Below are positions 24,034 to 34,589 of a stretch of DNA of 64,000 bases, one piece after another. The DNA comes from Phorcus lineatus (taxonomy: Eukaryota > Mollusca > Gastropoda > Trochida > Trochidae). Each line of letters opens with the position of its first letter. Within the stretch, counting starts at the first letter, position 1. Both the position numbers and the translations under genes were made by a program. The stretch lies in contig OV121081.1 in assembly GCA_921293015.1 (NCBI GenBank), positions 47,269,877-47,333,876 of the forward strand, in the 5' to 3' direction. A model generated the notes under the pieces. The model was not told where the DNA came from, did not search any database, and saw nothing but the letters and a program-made list of their open reading frames with translations.

Positions 24034-25622
24034 GTCAGATACGTTACGCGCCACGGACCTGTTTCATTGCAAAATAAACATATATTTTTAGTTACTATTA
24101 ATTTTGAATCGGTCTGTTGTCAGAAGAAGAGTTTGATCTATGGATAGGATGTAAATTTTGTACGAAAATATCTAATCATTGAGACCTGTGCGCCATTACA
24201 AAGCTATATTTCAAAACACATTTGTAAAACGTTTTAAAACAATAACTACAAAAACCACATTATTGCTGCAAATCCTTTTATTGAAAAACCAACAATGTTA
24301 TCTTAATGCCAAAGGCATTATCTATGAACACCCAATATATTTCTGGGTTACTCAGAAACAAACCTAAAACAATGAAACTCTTTATTGGTCAAAACGTAAC
24401 GTAATTGATGTAAACTATTGATAACCAAAGTTGTTAGTTGGTTAGTCTCCTATGTCAACCTCAAGAACTCTTCCAACATACAATGTTCCATCATACATGG
24501 AAGCCAGGCAACTTCAACAACTGGTATGCACGGCACAGGAAATGGCGAAAGAGCAGGTCCAGGAGCTTGTCTAGCATCAGTTTCAGGAGCTTGTCCATTT
24601 TCTGGAAGAAAGTCAGGCAAATGCCTTAATTTCAGCTGAAAGTACTTTTAGTTTCTTCTTTGAACTACAACAATTAAATACACCATACAAAAGTTTCATC
24701 AATTACGTGACGTAATTCATCAAATACGTGATGTAATCATCAAATACGTTATGTGATCATTCAAGTTTAACAATGTTTCTGTCAAAATAATTTACGTCTT
24801 AGCATGTAATCTGAAGCAACTCAAAATAAAATAAATATTTGAAAATAAGATAACTGCTTTAGAATTCTTTTCAGCTAACTTCATAGCTTTCTCAATTACG
24901 TTACGTATTCATCAAATACGTTATGCTTATAAATCGTCTAGTGTGGTCAAAATTGGTGACCCAATATACTCCATTTTGTCATTTAGAAATCAATGAATAT
25001 CATACATATAATTTGACATAATACAGAAAGAAATTAAGATGAGAAAGAATCTGTCAGATGACACTTCCAACTTACCGATTTTTCCGAACATCAAAGTCAG
25101 TGCAATGGTCCCCTTGGATGAATTCCGGAAGTAGATGATTAAATTGATAGGTAGAGTCTAATTTCTAACCCACCGCAATCGGACTATGCAAGATGTTGTT
25201 AATCGCCAATGCATTACTGAATGTTATTAAAATAGTGTAACGTATTTGACGATAACGTATCTGACAATGATTTCACAATTTTCATTCTGATGTCAAGCAT
25301 TATTCATTTCTAAGTTTAAGACTGGTCTTCCTAGATGAGTAACATGTTTTTCTATGCTAGAAGAGGCCAGAATGGAATGAACTTTGCTCAACCTGTGTTC
25401 CTCAACCATTAATGTGCGTAACGTATCTGACGAAAATCAGCGTGACCACTGGCATTTCTGTTGGAACTTATCGTATCACATTTTTTCTGGTCTCCAGTTA
25501 ACAATGTTTGGACAAGTTATTGATTCCTCATATGTAACACAATTGTTAAGGTTATTTTCTTTGCACCATTGGTTTGACTCTGTAGATTCTTAAGTATATG
25601 AAAATCCATAACGTATCTGATG
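24034..25622. promoter_or_regulatory. Cluster of ACGTA-core palindromic motifs
   Basis: At least nine related motifs occur in both orientations: gatacgttacg (24,038), acgtaacgtaa (24,394), ttacgtgacgtaa (24,703), caaatacgtgatgtaa and caaatacgttatgtga (24,721-24,755), attacgttacgtattc and caaatacgttatg (24,895-24,926), taacgtatttgacgataacg (25,238), gtaacgtatctgacg (25,418) and taacgtatctgatg (25,609). The cores resemble TTACGTAA/TGACGTAA sites bound by bZIP factors. Whether they are protein-binding sites or a decayed short repeat family is not decided by the sequence. Confidence 0.35.
24452..24715 (+). pseudogene. Short open frame with a single in-frame TAG, possibly mobile-element derived
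   Basis: From an ATG at 24,452 the frame runs 40 codons to a TAG (24,572-24,574). It then continues open for another 46 codons to a TAA at 24,713-24,715. The product is Gln/Leu/Glu-rich and helix-like, with repeated (E/Q)LV phrases (ARQLQQLV, EQVQELV, HQFQELVHFLEESQAN). A 24-bp direct duplication (caggagcttgtc repeated) lies across the TAG. This looks like the start of a coiled-coil or gag-like protein of a mobile element, but that is only a guess from composition. No downstream polymerase was found. Confidence 0.25.
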
Positions 25623-26098
25623 TGAAATTTGGGGACAAGTGAACTTTGAATATCAAATATTTTTTACTGGGCTATTGTCTTACGAACTGCCGAATTTTAT
25701 GACACATGGTTGTTATGTACCATAAAACACTGAAATATTTCGACTATCATTCCAAATTAGAGTACTATCCTTGTATCAAACAACACACCATGCAGAGGGA
25801 CATGTCTTTTCGTGATTTTTCTTGACTCATTAATCGTTTTTTAGTGAAACAAACTATATAAACTTACCTATAAGTGATATTTATTTCCTTTACCCCATGA
25901 AGGGGCATAACATAAGCAAGGATTAACATATCAAAATAGAATATTAACGATGTTATAATAATTTGACAGTGATTCAGGTGGATTTGCCTTTTATCTGAGA
26001 ATGAGTGTTCAAATGGGATAAGAATGTCTGAGAAACAATTTCCATCCATTTACTTGCCACGCATCCTTATATATGCTCATTCCACTCGGAATGTTCTT

Positions 26099-26386
26099 AT
26101 GACTATGATATGGTTTTTGTATCTATCATTGTTATGCCATGTGATAGGACATGACTTCATTGAAACTTCCAGATCAAATGTGGTCATACTGAATGTTGAA
26201 ACTTATTATTATGGTTCTATGATAATTAGAACCAAAGATATGGGGACATCCACCTTTTGGTGTGACGCTTCAGAGAATAAGTGGCTGAGGGGGGTACCCA
26301 TGGAAATATGTAAAAATGACACATTTCGTCCCACTTTATACACTGTTACATTTGGAGAAAATATAACTTCCGTTTCAAATCATTAG
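26099..26386 (+). CDS. Possible small secreted protein, unrecognised
   Basis: From ATG 26,099 (or 26,105) the frame gives 95 (or 93) residues and ends at 26,386. The first 20 or so residues form a plausible signal peptide (MIWFLYLSLLCHVIG). The mature part holds two cysteines in a WCDASENKW ... MEICKN context and NDT and NIT glycosylation sequons. A TATA-like ttatatatg lies at 26,068-26,076. The C-terminal half lies in the right arm of the 141-bp inverted repeat. The left arm carries the same coding text with a one-base deletion, so it would be frameshifted. It may be an intact small gene, a first exon, or part of a mobile element. I do not recognise the family. Confidence 0.3.
   Translation: MTMIWFLYLSLLCHVIGHDFIETSRSNVVILNVETYYYGSMIIRTKDMGTSTFWCDASENKWLRGVPMEICKNDTFRPTLYTVTFGENITSVSNH
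26208..26348 (+). repeat. Right arm of 141-bp inverted repeat
   Basis: Runs from attatggttctatg to cactgttac; inverted match of 22,193-22,333. It overlaps the possible secreted-protein frame. Confidence 0.85.
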
Positions 26387-26579
26387 TTTGATAAATTCAT
26401 CGGTGTTGGGTTTTTGTTGTAAAGTTAACTCCTGGGGCATGTCAAATCACAACTCTTTTAAGTAATAAAGAATATGTACTAACAACCTCATTTATTAGAT
26501 TTTTAATGAAACTTTTATGATAGTCTTTCAACAAAAGTTTTATAACGAAAACATTGTCGATTGTCATAAGGATTTTAAT

Positions 26580-27110
26580 TCCAAGATGAATATTTCATTG
26601 TTACTTATAAAACCATCCGAAGTTGTAATCACTGTATCAGATTGTGGCAAAACATGACATTTTGATTTAATTAAGTCAATTCTTCAAAGAATGAGGTAAG
26701 CAAATAATTGCAAGCCTGCTGATCTGAACATCAAATGCCCGTCCATCGTTCAAATAATAATTCAAAATTGTTCCATTAAAGGGCTGTGATTTTTACACGT
26801 AACATTCCTTTTATTCGTTTGTCTGTGACAGTTGTTTTTGATGAGACGTTTCCTGTTCTGTCACTTTGCAATAAAGTGACAGCTAATGCAAGAAGTAATT
26901 TTGAAAAAAACTCGATTGATAGAGTATCATCATTGGTCAGAACTTTACCACATCTCCTTGCCATCGATTTTCTAGCACAGATCAATGTAACAGCACTGTG
27001 TTTGAATCGGTAGAGAGGTCATTTTTTCTGTATAGACTTCTTCAAAGCGGGTTGTTACTAACTGGCCTTATGTAAAAGCAGGATGTTGTAAGGTCAAACA
27101 CGTTAGTTTA
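26580..27110 (+). repeat. Array block F, copy 3
   Basis: Shares ataaaaccatccgaagttgt, aagtcaattcttcaaagaa, tcgttcaaataata, gtgacagttgtttttgatg, ggtcagaactttaccac and cttcaaagcgggttgttact with F copies 4 and 5. Confidence 0.7.
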
Positions 27111-27149
27111 AAACTTACAAGGCAAACATTTATATTAATTGTTGGAAAA

Positions 27150-27825
27150 TTAGTTTAGGATGTCTAATGATATTGATAAATGTAACAAAAATTGGGATAT
27201 GGATTATGGGAGGGGTAATGAAAGTGAAAATGTTGAACTGGGCTGTGTCTCTTATTAAAGATCTACTGCATCTATAAGCTGACAGATTTTACGACAAACA
27301 TTTTAGTAAACGGTAAACCTTGCCACAAAGGAATTCAAATCATTTAAGAATTTTTGGTGTTGATATCATCTCGACGAACGAAAGAGTCGTCTAATAGTAC
27401 GTAGCAATCAGAGAGCCTCCTCGTGGCCTATTTCAACGGAATTCAGGACGAGGCTAACCATCTGAGCCTATAGTTTGATAGATGAAGCTAGATACTGAAA
27501 AAGAAAAACACAGTTTGCTGGTTTCTTGGGATTCAGGAATGTACATTGAAGAATTGCTTGAATCCGACTGTAATTGTTATTTTCACCAACTTTTCTAAAG
27601 ATTTTGTTCAGCTTTGCAAGAAGAACAAGCCTTTGTTCTAATCTCTTTGGACTCTGAAATAAGATTGCAATTAATTGTCAACAAATACTTCCTTAACGTT
27701 TTGCATAGTGTAAATCGATGACAATATGGTTGTAGGAATAAACATATCTTAGAAATCATAATTTGTTTTTAACTTTCGTTAGTACTTATAAAGGACATAG
27801 AGGATACTAAACGACCTTCCATCTA
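27150..27825 (+). repeat. Array block A, copy 4
   Basis: Shares taggatgtctaatgatat, gggctgtgtctcttatta, gatctactgcatct, ttttagtaaacggtaaa, gaattcaggacgaggct, ctgagcctatagtttgatag and gcctttgttctaatctcttt with the other A copies. Interrupted at its 3' side by the composite element starting at about 27,826. Confidence 0.65.
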
Positions 27826-28021
27826 AGTCTATTTTTATTAAACGAGCGAAAGCGAGTTCGATACCAAATCATTAACGAGTTTAATAAAAATAGTATAAAA
27901 TGGAAAGAAGTTTTGTTTTCTGTTTATTACTTGACCTAAGTAATCAACCATGATTGCCAAAAGTAGCTGACGAAACATTTCCGCGACTTGGCCGCCATTG
28001 TGACGGCGGTGCGAACATTGT

Positions 28022-28053
28022 GACGTCACAACCACACAATATTATGACGTCAT
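28022..28053. promoter_or_regulatory. Pair of perfect CRE octamers
   Basis: TGACGTCA at 28,022-28,029 and again at 28,046-28,053, next to a GC-richer segment with gtgacggcgg. The same pairing occurs in two other places in the window. Confidence 0.35.
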
Positions 28054-28079
28054 ACATGCAGCGGTATTACACCAGTTTA

Positions 28080-28240
28080 ATATCGCCGACAGAAGAGGAT
28101 ACTGACAGGAGGACAAGAGAGGATTCCGACAGGAGAATAGAAGAGGAAACGGACAGGACTGAAGAGGAATCTTGAGATAGAAGAGGAAAAAGACAAGACA
28201 AGAGAAAATATTACGGAGAAGACAGGATTTAATTCAATGG
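28080..28240 (+). repeat. Purine-rich tract
   Basis: Repeats of the type gaagaggatactgacagg and aagaggaaacggacagg give a nearly pyrimidine-poor plus strand. The open frame through it (Glu/Asp/Arg/Thr-rich, with EEDTDRR-like phrases) follows from the base composition. I see no reason to call it a gene. Confidence 0.6.
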
Positions 28241-29021
28241 AGTGATTCAAAGGAGGTGATAAAATCAAAGTGAATTGTGTTTTATTTCAGATTGGAATTC
28301 AGTGATGTGAGTAGATGATGTGATGATAAGATTTGGTTATTATGTGAAATTTCAGTGTAAAAATGGTGTGATCTTAAAGTTCAAAAATGTTTTGTGGAAA
28401 TTGTGTTAAAATATGAATGAAAATATGTTCAAAATGGAATATTCTTGGATTTCTTGGATCTGAAGATATGATGGTGACGTATTGGAACTGGACATTTTTC
28501 TTTTTCAGGTCTGATTGACATTTCTTTGATATTGGACAATTTATTGTTTTGAATGTTTGCTTTCAGTGAATTCATTTTATTTATATTGATAGGGTTCTAT
28601 CAAGGAGGGGGGAAATGGTAAGCAGATTACCTAATTTTCGTTGATTTGTATTGTCTCTTCATTCACAAAATGTTCATATTAAAAAATGTATATGTTTTTT
28701 GTTGTTTCCGGACATTAACAGTACTCACGAACGCACGCTGCTTCGCGGGTAGACGCCCGAACGCACGCTGCTTCGCGGAAACATTGTAATCTGCCATCTT
28801 GGATTGTACTGTGACATTCGTCAATTAGCCTTTACATTCTGTTGAGACAGGATGTCTTTTCGTTTCGTAAGAAGTTAGTCTTGAATTATAGGGTTAGTTA
28901 ATATTGTCAGTCAAGATATTGTTAGTCAAAATATTGTTATACATGGTCATTAGTGAATTAGAAAACAACAATGAACAGTAAGTTAAACCAACAGTTGTAT
29001 ATAGTATTGTAAATAAAACTG

Positions 29022-30127
29022 TATTATTACCCACGTGGGACTTCGTAATGGGGTTTCATAACAATCTGTTATGACACATATGTGTCATAACACCTTCGAG
29101 TGTTTTGATTGGCTGATACATGAGTTTTGACGTTACCGGTACTACTTTCATCAGCTATTTCATTCATGATATCCATTCATAAGTTTTCGTTCCTAAGCAC
29201 ACGAAAAACGAGAATTTTGATAATATAATCGAATAAAACTTAACTTTTCATTGTGGCTACATGCAAAGCTTTTCTTTCCTTTAATTACTGAAATGTCCGT
29301 AAATGAATAGAAAAACGATACAATCTAAATAAGTAACAAAATTCGTTTGCTAGAAGGTCGATCGGGACTCATGTAAACAAAGATGGCGTCACCCGTAAAA
29401 AATCAATGATTTGGTCAAAATCTGTGAAAAAGTTATTGAACGAGTTGTGAATGTAATTCGGCCTTTGAACACTTTCAGCTTATATGTTGTCAATACTTCT
29501 CAGGGGGAAAAGCAAGTACCTAGATATAGACTTACTGTTTTGCCTGTTTCGCCAAGCGTCGTCGTTTATGTACAGTGACTTGTCCTCTGATGAAGACCTA
29601 GTTTATGTAGTTGCAATTGAATGAAAAGTTTCTTTACCAGTTGACTGTTTTTAAAACATAAATTTCAATGTTATTCCCCTTTGAGGCCAAATGTTCCGTG
29701 TGCCATTGAAAACGTATCTTGTTAATCCGTTGTTCCCGAACAGACTTTACCCACGTTACGACTCGCCTGGAGTGACGGCCGACTGACGTTGAGCGGAGAT
29801 TTAGCCTAGGTCACGTTTATCAGTTCAAAATGTTGACAGTTTTCGCGTGTTTAAGCTGAATAACAGATTTGTAGCTGAAACCAAGTCGTCTATAAATGAA
29901 AAGAATTAAATGAGTTTTGCTTTCAGTTGTAGTTTTTTAATGTGTTTCTTTATCAAATGTAATGAACTACATTACACCAAAGCAGCGTACGTTTTCCGAA
30001 GTGAAGGGGCCGACATTCCAATCACCAGTGTAAAGTATTAATCCGCATTTTGAGTTTTTCTTTAGGGAAGCTAAATTTTACTTTAATTTGAAGATGTTTT
30101 CATTGTAAAAAACGTGGGTAATAAATA
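29022..30127. mobile_element. Candidate 1.1-kb DNA element with 13-bp terminal inverted repeats
   Basis: The left end ttattacccacgt (29,024-29,036) and right end acgtgggtaataa (30,112-30,124) are inverted copies. Inside, near the left end, is a perfect 26-base palindrome around tgacacatatgtgtca. There is no open frame of useful length. It is either a non-autonomous DNA transposon or a sub-part of the surrounding composite. Confidence 0.35.
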
Positions 30128-30276
30128 GGATACAAAACTCGTTCCCCTTTCATATCAAGTTTATGTCCCTCGTGAAATAATTTTGTTTTGTCACTCGCCA
30201 AGGCTCGTGACAAAGCAAAATTATTTCACTTGGGACATAAACTTGATATGAAAGGGGAAGCTCGTTTGATATCCTA
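30126..30276. repeat. Foldback palindrome, arms about 70 bp, 12-base loop
   Basis: The left arm (30,126-30,194) contains cccctttcatatcaagttta and gtgaaataattttgttttgt. The right arm (30,207-30,276) is its near-perfect reverse complement. One segment near the outer part of each arm (ctcgtt) is in the same orientation in both arms, breaking the symmetry. Confidence 0.9.
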
Positions 30277-30780
30277 TAAATATACGTTAGACACACGCCT
30301 TTGTTATTCCTGCCGAACAAATATTACACAGCAGTATCTTACATGGGCGAGTAATATATTATAGAAGATGTGACAAGAATAAGATTGCATTGTACGTATC
30401 CACACGATGTTGCTTTGATGATGATTCTATGCTCGTTCCACAAAGCAATTATAGCAAAGCCGTAACCACACACCTTTGTTCTAAATATTTTAAACTTGAA
30501 TTCACCCTTGCCCGAACCATATGGTCCTGAAATGCAGATCCACACTTATGGTGTCTGTATCAAAATCCAATTTATCTAAATCTTCTATTATGTGTTTCAA
30601 AATTGATTTATCTTCATATGTTTGTAATTCATTATAAACCGTAGATAATAGGGTTTAGAAATATTTAAAAGGACTTTGCAACGTTAAGGATAATGTATGA
30701 CACAACGAATTTAGTAATATGAGCTTCCAGGAATGGATTTAATGTATATCGGGATATGTGCTTTTTTGCCAGTTTTGCGT
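30277..30780. other. No gene seen
   Basis: Array sequence between A copy 4 and G copy 3. The part around 30,400-30,480 (gatgattctatgctcgttcc, caaagccgtaaccacacacc) matches 43,915-43,980, showing the unit continues across the insertion. Confidence 0.5.
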
Positions 30781-32060
30781 AAAAGAACTAACGTCAGAAG
30801 AGCTTTGCGTACTTATGCTTGTCCTTATACAGATCCCATGTATTGTTGGGTTAAGTGTGTTGTCCGAGCTGGATACCACTCATGACAATAGTAGAGTAAC
30901 CACGGACATCTAGCCTGTCGTCAAGACAAACTGTAGCCAACGATTCAGGAGGTCCACATACTGGAGAATAGTATACTGGTAATGTTCTCTCTGCGAGGTA
31001 TTCTCTTACTTGATGAACCAACAGGACATCCTCAAACACTCTTCACCTCGAGTTACCACAATTGGTATTGGTTAATGTCTACAAAGATCCGTGTAATGCT
31101 TGGCAAATGTTGCCCATCTGTAATCTAATAAGCTCGGTATTCATCATCCCCATTGATTCCAGCCAAACTCTCAATTACATGTTATGATGCGGAACGAAGC
31201 ATTTTTAGGTCAGATAAAGTGCGATTCTCCTTCTTTGCGTCCGTTATGTCAAATAAAAAATCCTCAGGAATACAGATCATGTTGATCCTTGAATAGGAAA
31301 AACATACAAATTCAAATGTTATTTTTCTGTGAATAACTCAATAAAAAGGACCCCTCAGGCAGATATTGACCAGGAGGGAGATGGTCGAATGTTATTGAAA
31401 CTTCCAATTTGAGCGTGTCATTAGTCATGCTATTACAAGTCTTTATTAGCGATAAACATGCACTCTGGGTTACATTTCTCCTAACCTGCAGTGAGGATAT
31501 TGACTAAAGCAGGGGGATAGAAAACGCCTTTCTGACATTCTATTGACCGGCTGAGAGTGACACAGACACTGAAATAGTCCTCTTCATACAAATAGATGAA
31601 ATCTGTGGTCTGTATGCAATCCCAGAATGTCTTGCACAGATACCGGAACAGGACTCGCTCCGGCTGACTGATGAGTCTTAATAGACTTCTGGAGTATGAT
31701 TTGGGTATGCACTTGGAACCTGTTGTGGACTCGAGTGTTTGTTCTCCGACTGAATAACTGCACTCATACAAACATTTTGGGACAATAGACATGCAAGTCA
31801 CTTATAGCAACCAGTATTGGTTAAGGGCGTTCTCAATAAGCCTTAAAGGTTAAGGTTCGATGATTTAATATTTTGTAATAATATATACCGTACGACATTA
31901 ATTGTGACCAATATCACATAAGGGTTGGCCGGATCGATGAAGATTGCAGAGACAAGATATAATCGAGGTCACATTAGGGAATAATTACACGCAGATCATA
32001 TTAACCGATCATAACCAACATACATCATGTCACATGTCATATTGAGGGAGGGCAGGAGAC
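30780..32060 (+). repeat. Array block G, copy 3
   Basis: Full G block with catgtattgttgggttaag, tctagcctgtcgtcaagac, actggagaatagtatactgg, cacctcgagttaccac, tgcccatctgtaatctaata, cctcaggcagatattgacca, gcgataaacatgcactctgg and ggccggatcgatgaagattg. It opens the first of the two clearest complete units. Confidence 0.75.
31481..31801 (-). pseudogene. Open frame in block G copy 3, candidate remnant coding exon
   Basis: A 106-codon minus-strand frame reads KCLYECSYSVGEQ, TTGSKC, SRSLLRLISQPE, RVLFRYLCKTFWDCI, LYEEDYFSVCVTL and ends PALVNILTAG with a stop. G copy 4 (38,722-38,913) keeps RCLYERIYLAREK, TTGSYC and SRSLLRLISQPE. Copies 1, 2 and 5 keep parts (FRYRCRECWDYI, LYGEGYFSVCVTL, RYGEDYFRVWITL) broken by stops or indels. 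The family is not recognised. The frame may be the best-preserved piece of the ancestral repeated gene or simply a long frame in a repeat. Confidence 0.3.
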
Positions 32061-34010
32061 TAGAGCAGCAAAATCATTTGTGAGTTAAAAATGACAATGG
32101 ATTGTTAACATGTATAAGTTAACTTTTGAAATACCTGTAAAATCCTTAACAAAAAATAAGAACAATTAGAACCATCTGTAAAATCATCAATACGATGTGT
32201 TTTGTCCTGACAGTCGTGACTTCACAACGACTTTGACAGCAACTTTACGAAATTAGAAAGATTTGTGAACTAAAACTTGGCTTTGATTTATAAAAGCAGA
32301 TTTAAACAGCTTTAGACGACATCATTGATTGCTATGATATTTCAAATTTAAAAACAGTTATTAGGTGTTGTTATTATCATTACCTGCGTGTCTGGATCCT
32401 TTCAATTTGAATTAAAATCATTTTAAGTCATAGAAATTATACACGAACGTTATATAGATATTAACACTTGTTATGAATTAACAGGCACCTGTGTATAATA
32501 AAAAAAATTATAAATTTTATAACTTCTGTGTTGAAATGATTTCAACCACGTTACTTTCGTATATTGCATTAGGGATACCAATTCAATTCTCAATTATCAG
32601 CTTTCAAAGTAAATCTTCATTTCCTTCTCGAGAACACTATCCTTTATTAAGCCTATTGATTGTATCAGGTACAAAACTTCAAAGAGAATACAGTACGTTG
32701 GTGAAGAACAACTTAAGCATCACAATTCATGGGTTTTTTTTTTTAAAAAAACAACATATATTCATAGTCATTACATTCCTCCTCATCTTGACGTTGTTTT
32801 CTTGTAAATTCTCAACACTCAGTATCTATGCATTGATTGAATAAAGTCACTAAATCTTTGATATTTAGATGTTAAGTTGAGGAAGTAATTCAATCTAGTA
32901 AAATAAAAATTCTCATCTACGTAAGACAAGAGGGTCGAATCAAGTCTTTAATCATTTAAAACATTAAAAAATATTCCGATGAACATTTGTATCATCTTAT
33001 TTAAAAAATTTTAATATCAAGTGTCATTTGAAATGTTAAAGACATGGAAAAGCTTGATTTACTTCGTAACTTGAGTTCGCACAGCAATATACATTACAAA
33101 TTAGTGTGGTTTGATAAAATAAACTTGTGCAGTTCATAGTCTATACATGTCACTGTTTGCTCAAAGTCTAAAAAGGTTTCTAAAGTAGCCCTCCTTAGTA
33201 TACAAATGTACTGAAGGGAGATGTTTAATTTCAGTCAACGGTGTTTTCACTGAAATAAGTGTAATGTCGTTCACGTTCTTAGCAATTTCAAAGTATTATC
33301 GAAGTTGTCTCAACATGAACTATATGATAAAAACACATTTTCGGAACATTCTTCATAGTTAGATAATGTACAGATATTAACTAAAATTCATTGATAGAAG
33401 ATATATGTTTAAGTTCAGTGTAAACAGTGTTCATGAGCTAAATGAAAATCCATGAATATTTTAGAAACTAGCGTAATGATATGACATCATTGATACAAAA
33501 CTTAAAGAATTAAGCTGAAAATGCTTTGTTGTTTGAAGTACATGTAGATGACCTATAAATGCTATGATGTCATAATGGTGCTAATTCAAGTTCCTCATTC
33601 CAATGTATACCTAATTTCCTCAATTACCGCTTGATGTTGCATGTAATGAAAATCTACAGGCTCAGCATGAGTTATATCTTTTAAACACTGCTGTGAACAG
33701 TTTTAAATCTTTTACATCTTACTCTTTAATTCACATAATGATTTATATTGTACTCAATAGTTTACATGCGGTTTTTAAGACTTTACTGTCGGATTTTAAA
33801 TGGTACTCCGAAGTTTACAGGCGGTTATGAAGTCGTAGGCTAGCTTTTGAAGATAGGTCTGCAGTAATGGTAAATTACCAGATTCACCAGATTCGTTGTA
33901 ACGAGTTTAAAATAACTTGTGAAGGTGACTGTAAAAATGTCAAGACACTATTGATGAGGTAAAAGCTATGTAACAAGAATTATAAAAAAAACAGGTGATT
34001 TTCTTATGAG
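32060..34010 (+). repeat. Array inter-block sequence, unit 30.8-38.1 kb
   Basis: Matches 39.26-40.55 kb of the next unit closely: shared tatcagctttcaaagtaaat, ttcatttccttctcg, agaacaacttaagcatcac, aatatcaagtgt and gttcatagtctatacatgtc. An open frame at 32,491-32,844 is not maintained in the other unit. No gene. Confidence 0.6.
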
Positions 34011-34390
34011 AAAAATGTTTCCTAAGATTATCTGTATTCGTCTCATTCCTGGATGAAGACAATCGGTTTAGTTAACATTTTCAGTTCTGGGATTCAAAGT
34101 TATATGTCCCATTAATGACGGGGCATCAGGAACGAGTAAAAACTCCAACAGATACCATTAGTTTTCTTCTTTAACGATGACAGTTATACTCTCAAGATGT
34201 TTTCCCGGTCTTTTTCATTGGTCCAGTTGTTTAACGAGTTTGCAAATAAAATGCAGCTTAAATGCCCCATGTTTATTACAGATCATGCAGCTATTTGTAA
34301 TCCGAAAGAATGGGTTTCAGACCCTGAACACAACAGATAACCGTTAAACCTTTCTCTCAAAATGCTTGCTGTAACCATTTTCTGCTCACC
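34010..34390 (+). repeat. Array block C, copy 4
   Basis: Shares tggatgaagacaatcggttt, gggcatcaggaacgagtaa, aactccaacagataccatta, gacagttatactc and ttggtccagttgtttaacga with C copy 3. Confidence 0.7.
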
Positions 34391-34589
34391 TACTTGCGAT
34401 GTATTTTACAACCAGAACTGAAATATTGATAAAAGGCATTCACTCAGCCAAATTTGAAAATTAAATGTTTTGAATATAAGATTTCAAAATATAAACAAGA
34501 TAAATTCCTATCTCAGAAGATGTTGTAAATTAAGCCTTGTTTTTTTTCTATAGATAAGGAAGGTTTTTTTATATTCGTGTAAATAAAAC

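Larger units (their letters stand above)
22193..26348. mobile_element. 4.2-kb insertion bounded by 141-bp inverted repeats
   Basis: The ends are inverted copies of each other (22,193-22,333 and 26,208-26,348), differing by about two substitutions and one indel. Block D/E copy 2 stops just outside the left end and block F copy 3 resumes from about 26.58 kb, so the segment interrupts an array unit. Inside lie a 199-bp tandem duplication, a short open frame with one in-frame TAG (24,452-24,715), a cluster of ACGTA palindromic motifs and a possible secreted-protein frame (26,099-26,386). No transposase or reverse transcriptase is visible and no clear target-site duplication flanks the ends. It may be a non-autonomous DNA element with long terminal inverted repeats, or an unrelated inverted duplication. 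Confidence 0.45.
27826..30277. mobile_element. Composite insertion of foldback/palindromic elements, about 2.45 kb
   Basis: Richer in G+C than the array and absent from the other array units, which run directly from block A to block G. It starts with an inverted repeat pair (ctatttttattaaac at 27,827 and gtttaataaaaatag at 27,878-27,892) and ends with a 70-bp-arm palindrome (30,126-30,276). The first 20 bases or so of the two outer ends share a caaacgagc/taaacgagc motif in inverted orientation. Inside are two perfect CRE octamers (28,022 and 28,046), a purine-rich tract, a doubled gaacgcacgctgcttcgcg phrase (28,728 and 28,759) and an inner segment with its own short terminal inverted repeats (29,022-30,127). 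No transposase frame is visible; it is probably non-autonomous and possibly nested. Confidence 0.5.

Noticed and set aside
22193..26348. Interpretation of the 4.2-kb insertion as an LTR retrotransposon
   Set aside because: The terminal repeats are inverted, not direct, and no reverse transcriptase or integrase frame is visible.
28077..28268. Charged open frame in the purine-rich tract and its reverse-strand counterpart
   Set aside because: Explained by repetitive purine-rich composition; no domain, and frames are open on both strands.
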